This document shows positions 55,649 through 64,000 of a DNA stretch of 64,000 nt, piece after piece. The position numbers were made by a program, and so were the translations under genes. The notes under the pieces are model-generated. The model was not told the origin of the DNA. It saw nothing but the letters and a program-made list of their open reading frames with translations, and searched no databases. This DNA comes from Pontederia crassipes. Its lineage: Eukaryota; Streptophyta; Magnoliopsida; Commelinales; Pontederiaceae. How positions within the stretch are numbered: position 1 is the first letter of the stretch; each line of letters starts with the position of its first letter. Where the stretch lies: positions 70,648,696 through 70,712,695 of the forward strand of contig CM060188.1 of assembly GCA_030549335.1 (NCBI GenBank), in the 5' to 3' direction.

Positions 55649-58369
55649 AAAGGTATCATCTAAGGTAACATAAATTATAATAATTAAATTAATCATATTT
55701 ATTAAAATAGATTGATCATAATGATTGGATAATCTGATGATTTTAATCTTAATCACATTTACTATTTACACACATTATTTTATTAAGTAAAATTAGTGTC
55801 CCACACATGTACTACATCAAATGCCTACATATAGATTTTTCTCAAATAAATATGGTATGGGATCATATTTTTTTTAAAAAAATCAATTATATATAGATAG
55901 CATTTTATAATAAGATGCACACATCTTACAACATACATATATATGTAATTTATTAGTTTTTTTTTTGTAAATTTTAAGGATAACATTTGACAATTGAAGT
56001 TAGACGAAATCAACGTTTAATTTCAATCGATTCCAACGTAACGTCTGACGAAATCGAAAATAAAATCCAAGGTGAAAATCGACTATCATGTGGCTTTGAT
56101 TCCCACCTCCTGCTAGTGGGTCACATTTTCTCTTTTTTTATCTTTTTTTGCTGTGACAATACCTTTTTTCAAATTTTGGATTTCAGTTTTTATCTTTTCC
56201 TTATTTTTCTCTCACACACATTTTTTACACAAAAAATATTTATTCAATATAAAATATTTATAATAAATAATTATTGTAATATTATCATTACTTATCATTT
56301 CATAAAAAATAAATTTGTTAAATATAATTTAGTAAAAAAATAATTCATTATATTTAAAAAACAACAAAATATATTTTAATAAAAAACTATAATGTATATT
56401 TTTTATTATTTAATAAAATTATATTTTATATTTACAATACTTATCTTTTATTGAAGCACTCATTAAAATTAAACTATCATATCTAATTTTTCTTATCACA
56501 TGTTATTATGCTCTACTGTACCGAACTAATCACTTAATTCAATTATTCATGTGCAACAACTAATTTCTCAATTAATTATTCATGTGGAAGTCGGAAGACT
56601 TAAGGTTTCTCAATTCAATTATTCGTGTGGAAACATAAGGTTCCACTGTACAAATGCAGCCAAATTGGGTCAATGTTGTAAATAAAGAAAGTAAACATAA
56701 TTGAAATTTAAATAAGCTTATATTGTGAAAGGCTCGGAGTACCTTAAAATTTTTATCATACAAAGTAACAATATAGTTATAATACTAAAAAATCTATAAG
56801 GAAATAAAAGGTAGGATTCTTTGTTCAATTAAAATTTATAAGTATAAAAATAAAAGGAGATTATTTTGATTAGAACTATGATACTTTGATTGATTATATT
56901 ATGTTTTTATAATTCTATATAATAATATTTATACATTTGGAGAATTATATATATATATATTATAACTTATTATTTTCAGAAATTTACAGTATATCTTACA
57001 ATTTATATAAGGAAATAATATATGTAATCTGAAAAATAAAAAACATTGTGTCTAAAAGTTAAAACTAATTTAATTATAAGTTGGATTGTTTTTTCCTAGG
57101 ATTATTTGTTTAATTAAAATATTTATAAGCATACAAAAAAAAGAGATTAAATTCAAAGACAAAATAAATTTGTTTATAAGTAGGATGTTTGTTTGATTAA
57201 AATATTTATCAGCATGAAATACAAAATAATTTGATTAGAGGAAGGATTATTGCATCTAAAGTTAAAACTAATTTAATTAGTCTCCTAAAAAATTTAATTA
57301 GAAGTTGGACTCTATTTTATGGATTATTTGTTTAATTCAAATATTTATAAACATAAAAAAGTAAAAATCTAATATAATTACAAGTATAATTCTAATTTTT
57401 ATTAGACGTAGGTACTTTGTTTGATTAATTTATAGTCATTAAAAAAATAAGATTATTTAATATATATGTATATATATAAGATTTATACATATGAAAAATA
57501 ATATATATAATTGTAACTTATTACTATTTTCGTAATTCTATAGAAAACAAAAAAAAATTTACAATAAAATTTTTTATATAAGACTGCGGTCCAAAAATAA
57601 AAAAAATGTTAAATCTAAAATTTAAAACTAATTTAACATTAAGTATAATTTTTTTAAAAAAAATCAATGGCAAACGAACTTGATCAGTAGTAGGATTATT
57701 TTTATTTATACAAAAAAAATATTAGTATTTTTTGTATAAGATGATTTACATATATTAAAATAATATATAAACTCATTATTATTTTGTTAATAATTCAAAA
57801 TTAATATTTTCTAATAAAACTTTGATATATAAGGTAATAATATATATATATATATATATATAAGCCTAAAAATACAATAAAGTTAAATTTAAAAGGTTAA
57901 ACAGATTTGATTAGGAAGTAGGAAGAATTATATTAATGTCTTAGAAGATATAAACATTATAATAGAAGATTGGTACATAGTAACCTTTACAGGAAGGAAA
58001 AGCCTGGTAAAAAGTTAACTTTAATTAGATATTTTTTTTGGATTGTATAAACTGACATTCAAAAAACAAATAAATTGAATTATATTTTTTATTCTCAATT
58101 AGTTGAACGTTAATAATTTCCAACACGAAAGACCTATTCGAACCGTTAAAAATAAAAGTACACAAACATAATAAATTGTTCCTCAGTGAAAGGAAAAAAT
58201 TAGCTCAACTTTTTTTTTTGAAAAGAAAATTTCATCTATTATAAGCTTGAACAATCTCCGAGTACAAAAAAATCACTCTTCCTCGATTTGCCACAAAGTT
58301 CGCGATAGAATTACATTCTCTATAACAGTGTGTACATTGAAAACTTTCAAACAAAAAAAAATAGGGTAT
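55649..58369. other. AT-rich intergenic, no gene seen
   Basis: No coding frame with a motif. 56170-56510 ends in AACTATCATATCTAATTTTTC, resembling MITE family A in reverse. A (TA)n tract lies near 57840-57862. Several near-repeats of GATTATTTGTTTAATTxAAAT and AAAACTAATTTAATTA occur between 57050 and 57420, suggesting local duplication. Confidence 0.45.
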
Positions 58370-60083
58370 AATGGGTGTCCCCCCAACTGAAATGGGGAGA
58401 CACTCCACCCATTAAACTATGCCTGTCCGATGCGCATCGGACGAGCGCCGATGAAACAATGTAAAAAAAAGTTGTTTCATCTAAACCAGCGGTCTACAGC
58501 GTGGTTCATCACGAAAAGCAATCGGTGGTCTAATTCACTCGTACAAAAGGCGCCCGGTGAAAAAAATATCCCATTTTACTCTCTCTCTCATCTCACTTCT
58601 CTCTCGCGTGCGGCGATCGGCAATCTGACTGACCTTTTTTCCCCTTGTGTGGCGAACTCGGCCCGCCGCCGACGAGATATGCGCCGAGGCGACCGCGTCT
58701 GACCAGATCTGCCTGCCGCCATCGAGATCCGCGCCGAGGCGACCGGGTCCGACCAGATCTGTGCTTCGTCGACGAGGCCGACCTCTTTAGCGCTCCTCCT
58801 CCCCGCCGCCGACCCCCCTATCACTCTTCTCTCCATTTCGCTCTCTCTCCACTCCTCTCCTCTCACGACGGCGCCCCGCTGCATGCCGTCGCACGATCGG
58901 CGACCTCCGTGATGGCCACATCCATCAGGGGGCACATCCAACTGTCGCCGACCGGATCTACACATCGCCGACCTCATCTACACATCGCCGACCTCGCGCA
59001 GCGCCTACCCCCTTCGCTGACCTCGTCCGCCCCGCCGTTGTTGAGCTCATCCGCTGCCGCCACCAAGCTCGCCCACCCCGTCGCCGCTTTCGCCCGTCCC
59101 GCCGTCGCTGAGCTCGTCCACCGCCGCCGCCGATCTCGCTTTTGTGTTAATTCTTCATGTTGTAATTTTTTTGTGTTAATCCATGCTTGGATTAGTGACA
59201 CCTTTATTAATCCATACTGTAAAATTCTTTTTCTTGCTTGTATGCGATTGACAATAGTGGTGTAAAACGTGTTAAGACTCTTTTCTCATTGATATTTGTA
59301 CAACGCCTCAGAACGGTATCTTTCGAACATAAACATCTTTATCTCGCTTTCCACCCCATACTAAACACATCTCATCTTTATCTCGCTCACTGTCGAGCTC
59401 CGCTAACATGAGCGAACTGGATGTTGCTGAGGAAAGTATTGTAATCCTCTCATGTTAACAAATCAAATATGTTATATAATTGAAGCCATTGTGTTACACA
59501 ATTTGAGCACCTGATTTCGTTGGCGACGACGGCAGATGTGGACGGATGTGGTCGCAGATGTCGGTGGCGGCGATCGCCGAGGCTTTAGATCTCATTGACT
59601 CCGTGCGGATCTGGGCGGACGAGGTCGGTGTCCATCAGATCTGGTCGAACGAGGCCGCCGAGGATCAGATCTGGTCGGCATCCGTCAGATCCCGTCGTTC
59701 GTCCGTTAGATCTGGTCGGACGTGGTCGGGGATGCGGAGATCTCGCCGACGATCGCATTCTCGCGCAGATCGAGGATGGTCGGCTGCGGTCGTTGATGTC
59801 GAGAGCAAGAGAGCGGTCATCAATTTCGTCCGTTGTTGAATACATAGAGCGAGAGAGGTGAGAGCGAGAGAATTGAGAGAGAGAACGAGGGCGAGCAAAA
59901 AGGGTAAAAATTGTTTACCCCGAGTTTTTGTACTTGCCAGCCCCGTCCGAATCGGGAAGAATTTGGGCCCGGTTTGTTTCGCCATGATAAGATTGCGATC
60001 GTCGGTTCAAGCAAAAAAAACTCATTTTTGATCGGCGCCCGTCCGATCCCGATAAATGGGGGAGTGTCCCCCCATTTTCCATT
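58370..60083. mobile_element. GC-rich foldback element (1.7 kb)
   Basis: The left end has AAATGGGGAGACACTCCACC followed by ATCGGACGAGCGCCGATGAA. The complement of the right end has AATGGGGGGACACTCCCCCA followed by ATCGGACGGGCGCCGATCAA. The arms remain related inward: CTCTCTCTCxxCT tracts, then repeated GACCAGATCTG motifs in both arms (about 58700-58765 and 59630-59720). The centre (about 59130-59520) is AT-rich. Open frames at 58588-59265 and 59546-59985 are GC-rich overlaps on both strands with no domain. It is a non-autonomous DNA transposon or foldback element of unknown superfamily; no target duplication was found. Confidence 0.65.
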
Positions 60084-60132
60084 ACATCCAAGAAATTATA
60101 TAACCAATTTCAAAGAAGAGGCATCGCGATCG

Positions 60133-60420
60133 TCAAGGGCATTTAAATTTCTTATTAATGATTGCCTCCAAATTTGTTGAATCAGCCTCAAGCCAAGCAC
60201 GCGTGATCCCCTTCAAGCCCAACACGTGTGAGCCCCATAGCCCGTACAACGCTCCTCGCATTTTCGTTTCTAGCACACTTATCGCCGAGCATCCGAACGC
60301 TCTTGCCAAAACATAAAATCCATCAGAATTGTTAAAATTCACTTTCACCCATCCAATTCGAATTAGGGGACCATTTCGCATAGTGGCGATGGTGGTGGGG
60401 AGTAGGGGACCATTTTCCCA
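60133..60420 (-). pseudogene. LINE RNase H-like fragment
   Basis: The C-terminal part of a longer open frame reads RIGWVKVNFNNSDGFYVLAR, then ETKMRGALYGLWGSHVLGLK and AWLEADSTNLEAIINKK. This is the RNase H-like (RVT_3) domain found at the end of plant LINE ORF2 (pattern WxKxNxDG, E-x-A-x(3)-G, LExDS). It is only a fragment; no reverse transcriptase precedes it. The N-terminal part of the same frame (60421-60690) is AT-rich and unrelated. Confidence 0.75.
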
Positions 60421-60684
60421 CCATCCATTTGACAATTTTTTATTTTTTATTTTATTTTTAGTATATTTATTGTGGTGGGGCCACTTCATGGAAAGGTTTA
60501 GATAATTTATATTTAATTCCTCTTTTTTTTTAAAAAAAAGAAAATTCTGCAAACAAATATCTACGTTTAAATTCTCCAAATAAATAATCTTTAGACTCAA
60601 AATACTAAAATCACATTTGCATATTTCTTTTATATTATTCATCTGGAGTTGCCTTCTCTGAAAGTTAAAAAAAGATATATTTTT

Positions 60685-60734
60685 ATTCAATTTATTATGA
60701 TATAATAAATTTATTATGATATAATAAATTGAAT
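60685..60734. repeat. 50-bp near-perfect palindrome
   Basis: ATTCAATTTATTATGATATA...AATAAATTGAAT reads almost the same on both strands. It also holds two direct copies of TTTATTATGATATAATAAA. It can form a cruciform, or may be the relic of a very short foldback insertion. Confidence 0.85.
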
Positions 60735-61565
60735 AGAAAATATCATAAAAGTTGATAATTTCTGCATTTTTTTTAAAAAAATTGAAGTAAAAAATGTAAC
60801 TACTGTGGATGTCGAAGGCTACTGCCGTCTTGACATCTATACTATTATAAAAAAATAAAGAAAGAATTCATTATATGAAAATTATTTTTTATTTAATTAA
60901 TTACTATTAAAAAGTTAAATACTTTTTTACTAGCTCAATTATTAAAAAAAGTGTATGAATGAAAAATTCCTATTAGTTTCGGCATTAGACGAGCGTGACA
61001 TTTTCTTATCAATTTAATTTTTCTGTTAATCGATCCGTATAAATTTAAAATATTACTCATTTTGAACATTGATCCGTATAAATTTAAAATACGTTTTGAA
61101 GGATTAAAAGGATGAATCAATACTCTTGCCCGACCGTTACGATCCTTTTATCTTTAAAGACACTCGACTAGTAGCTTCGGACATCGGAGACCTTCCGTAG
61201 ACTCGGGGCCGGCATCCAAAAAAAAAGAGCATTTTATGTGTTTTTGACATGGCTCAAATTTGCACTTAATTTTTTTGATGCAATTCTATAATACCCTCGA
61301 ACTCATGCAATTAGGAGGAATATATAGAAATTGTCATATGGATTTTAGTTGCAAAATGTTGAATTTGCATTCGGTCCATTTCTAACTCTTGGACGTGCCC
61401 GTGATGTAGAAGGTCATTTAACCTGTTTTGCAGGGCACCTTCTGATTCCCCCAAGTTCTTGGATTCGTTTATGTCATGTCATTTTACTTGGTTGAAATAT
61501 CTTCCTGACAACTCTCAATTAGACGTATTAATAATACATTTATCAAATATAAATAATGATTTAAT
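60735..61565. other. Intergenic, no gene seen
   Basis: AT-rich, with a short direct repeat GATCCGTATAAATTTAAAAT (about 61030 and 61070). Short frames only. Confidence 0.45.
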
Positions 61566-62155
61566 AAGGTCTAAGGGGGGAGGATTCCTCCGTCTGCGCC
61601 CGACGAATGGAGATCCGACGGACGCATTTTTTATCTATTTTTTTTTTGTTTAGGGGCCGGTTTAGGGGTGAAAAAAACTGTGCCACGTCCCCCACGCCAA
61701 GTGTCATCGCCCATCCGCCCGATCGTTGCCCTTCCCTCGCGTCGTGTCGTGAGATCGTCGTCGTCGCCTTTCTCCTGCGCTGTGAGATCCGCCACCGTGT
61801 CACTAGATCGCCATTGTCGCCCTTCCCCCATGCCGCAAGATCGCGGCTCGCAAGTTCCCCGCATGATCGTCGGTCCAGCTGTGCAACCACTGTCGCCGCG
61901 AGACTCCTCAACCTCAAAGTCGCCACCGCCGCCCGCAAGTTCCCCGCATCATCATTGTCCTAGCTGAGCGACTGTCACTCGCAAGTTCCCCGCATCATCG
62001 TCTTCCTGGCCGTGCGACCGCCACCGTCGCCCACAAGTTCCCCGCCATCATCATCGTCATCGATTTTTTCACTCCTAAAAAAATCGATTTAAAAGATGCG
62101 CCCTTAGGATCCCATGCAAATGGGGAAGGGGTCCTCCCCCACCCCCATTAAATCC
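61566..62155. mobile_element. Second GC-rich element related to 58370-60083
   Basis: The complement of the right end has AATGGGGGTGGGGGAGGACC, CCTTCCCCATTTGCATGGGA and TCCTAAGGGCGCATC, the same plan as the 58-60 kb ends (AATGGGGG, CCCCAT, GGGCGC). The left end has GGGGGGAGGATTCCTCCGTC and TGCGCCCGACG. The interior is GC-rich with tandem CGCAAGTTCCCCGCATCATC units. Open frames on both strands (61561-61967) carry no domain. Family membership is inferred from the ends. Confidence 0.5.
61847..62060. repeat. Four tandem CGCAAGTTCCCCGC units
   Basis: GCAAGTTCCCCGCATCATC or a close variant starts at about 61850, 61935, 61980 and 62034, with GxCGTGCGACCGCCACCGTCGCC-like sequence between. Spacing is irregular (85, 45, 54). 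The repeats lie inside the GC-rich element. Confidence 0.8.
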
Positions 62156-62570
62156 TATAAATAATGTGAACTCAATATATATGAAAAAAAATTTAAGTGA
62201 TACCTCACATTATTTCTTATCGTCTCTATCATCTGATTTAGAGAAATCAAAGTTAGATTATTGTTGAATGTAAAACGAAAAATAAATGAAATGATTTGTT
62301 GGAGATGGGCGAGAGAAACAAATGCTTTCCCGTGACGGGTCAGGAAAAATTAATACAAACACGTGCAAAAGGACTCGTATAATCTCAAACATACCAAATA
62401 ATTTCCATGTAATTTTGCATTAATTATCGCAACAACATAATTTGATATAAAAATAAAGCATGTACTCAAACAATTGCATTTCATTTCCTATTATTAATTA
62501 TTATCACACTTTAAAAAAATCAAAACCATCAGGCTTTCTTTGAAAGGAAAAAAATGAAAGAAAACCAAAC

Positions 62571-62571
62571 A

Positions 62572-62609
<38 letters not shown>
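62571..62609. repeat. (ATT)n microsatellite
   Basis: About 13 uninterrupted ATT units. Confidence 0.97.
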
Positions 62610-62732
62610 GTGGAAAATATCCCTTTTGTGATAGTTTTTATTATAACGCCGACAGGCGTGCATGAACGGATGCCCATCATTTCACAATAAAAAAACGTGT
62701 AGCACGTCACAAAAAAGGAAATGTGGAGAATG

Positions 62733-62734
<2 letters not shown>

Positions 62735-62778
<44 letters not shown>
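62735..62778. repeat. (TA)n microsatellite
   Basis: About 22 uninterrupted TA units. It produces artificial Tyr-Ile open frames on both strands. Confidence 0.98.
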
Positions 62779-62780
<2 letters not shown>

Positions 62781-63500
62781 CCTGAAATGACCAAAACGCA
62801 GAAACACTTATTAAATAAAAAACAGGTTGTTGGAGTTTTTTTTCTTTCCAAATATTTGTTAGGTATAAGATTTGTCCTTTTAGTTTTAAAAAAAACTTTG
62901 ATAGAATTCTAAAATAAAAATTATGCAAAATTTAAATAAAAAAAAAGGTTCGAACTTTGTTCGGTGTTAATATTTATTAATAAGTGATGAGTTTCTATGT
63001 ATACTTTCTTCAAGTCAACCCAATTCAGTGAGGAAACATGATTCATCGTTGAATTGTGTCAAATAATCTTGATAATTATTTATTTTATTAATTATAACTT
63101 GGAAAATTTTAATAATCTACAGTAGTAATTATCATTTTAATAATTTATATTAGCATCATGTCTTAAGTTATATATTTGTCACAAGAAAATAATGAATAAG
63201 ACTTTAACATAAAAGTTGGGATTAAGTTCTTAAAATTCCTCTGAAGTATGCCGATTTTTCGCATTACTGCGGATGCCCTTAAATTGTATTGCAATTTTCA
63301 CATTATATTAAAAATTTTGAATTGGTTGAATTTTTCTTATCTTTTATCTTAAATTCTCTTTCTTAATCCCAAATATATATTTATATATATAATGTATATT
63401 TTTTGACTTTTTAAAATAATAACTTTTGGGAAGCCTCATAAAAATAATAATTCAATGCTCAAGCAAACAACAGTTGCCTAACGGTATTCCTCAGGAAGGA
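62779..63500. other. Intergenic, AT-rich, no gene seen
   Basis: Stops in all frames. The stretch TTAAAATTCCTCTGAAGTAT...GATTTTTCGCAT at about 63230-63265 resembles the left part of the MITE at 55218 (ACTTCCTTGAAGTATAGTGATTTTTCGCAT), so a truncated copy is likely. Confidence 0.45.
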
Positions 63501-63502
63501 CT

Positions 63503-63535
<33 letters not shown>
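63503..63535. repeat. (GA)n microsatellite
   Basis: GA run with one interruption (GAGGAG at about 63522). Confidence 0.95.
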
Positions 63536-64000
63536 GGGTGTTAAATAAAGGGGGACCACGCGGCGGTCGGGTATTCCTCCAAAAAAGAAAGCCGTGTCTC
63601 GGCCGGCGGCGGCGGCGCACCGGACGACGCAACGCGAACCCGCGTCGACATCGCGGGCCCCACCGCTCCCTTCCCGCGGCCAAGGTCAAATTTAGGAGGG
63701 GGTCCATGTTCTCACTACGTGCTCTCTTCTCATTGGCTCTGCTCCGCAGGCGTGATCCATCCCTGCTCTGTGGCCCAAGTCCAACCCCCCTCGCCCTCCC
63801 TCCACGTGTCCTAGGACCACATCGCCGTTACAATTTTTACAGCAGGCAGCAGAATAATACGACGTCCCCTCTTCCCCTTCTTTTGGCTCGGCGTGGAGTG
63901 GAGCAATAAATTATAAATAAATAAAAGCAAATCTTTTATAACAAAAAAGGGAGTAATTTTCTCGACGTGCGACGTGTTCGCTCCTGAGTCGTCTGATCGG
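63536..64000. other. GC-rich edge, possible upstream region of a gene beyond the window
   Basis: Composition turns GC-rich (63540-63840). A TATA-like TTATAAATAAATAA stands at about 63910, and a GC-rich end follows at 63960-64000. This would fit a promoter whose gene lies to the right. The open frame 63538-63909 has no domain and is probably non-coding. Low confidence, since the window ends here. Confidence 0.25.

Noticed and set aside
58588..59265. Arg/Ala-rich frames of 129 and 206 codons in the GC-rich element
   Set aside because: Open on both strands because of composition; no domain and disrupted in the other arm of the foldback.
62940..62960. GGTTCGAAC, a possible tRNA B box
   Set aside because: No A box or cloverleaf upstream; tRNA gene not supported.

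Overview
The window looks like nuclear DNA from a flowering plant. It has AT-rich intergenic DNA, genes with many short GT-AG introns, chloroplast transit peptides, and a dense load of plant transposable elements (LTR, LINE, SINE, Helitron, MITE). First exons are GC-rich and later exons AT-richer, a gradient typical of monocots; the monocot guess is inference only. Nothing bacterial or viral was seen: no operons and no CRISPR array.

Four genes can be supported. (1) 7731-10034 (+): a single-exon, secreted, extensin-like proline-rich protein. Its C-terminal end looks shortened by a nonsense codon and a frameshift. (2) 18450-10833 (-): a 19-exon gene for a chloroplast adenylate kinase fused to a DUF1995 domain (like Arabidopsis AMK5). 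I resolved it exon by exon into a closed 607-codon frame. (3) 36049-39061 (+): a five-exon gene for an unrecognised 311-residue protein with a coiled coil and a C-terminal DLNEP motif. (4) 41732-45902 (+): a seven-coding-exon gene, with an extra intron in the 5' UTR, for a chloroplast DnaJ of the DJA5/DJA6 type (448 aa). Genes 1 and 2 converge tail to tail. The adenylate kinase and the DnaJ are both predicted plastid proteins, but no functional coupling is implied.

The rest is mostly a transposon graveyard. 1.8-5.4 kb: a Ty3/gypsy-like remnant (LTR, primer-binding site, gag) joined to a piece of another LTR family. 20.06-23.72 kb: a Helitron with intact diagnostic termini carrying a decayed RPA70-like (DUF223) gene. 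24.29-27.79 kb: a 3.5-kb solo LTR with a perfect 5-bp target duplication, itself inserted in a MITE. 30.1-32.8 kb: a 5'-truncated LINE with reverse transcriptase, RNase H and poly(A). 33.05-34.16 kb: inverted and nested MITEs. 58.4-60.1 and 61.6-62.2 kb: two related GC-rich foldback elements. The adenylate kinase introns hold two short retroelements, one with a 13-bp target duplication. From 46 to 58 kb the sequence is almost gene-free. No new biological system is evident; the best leads are the Helitron, the nested solo LTR, the GC-rich foldback family and the unrecognised DLNEP gene.
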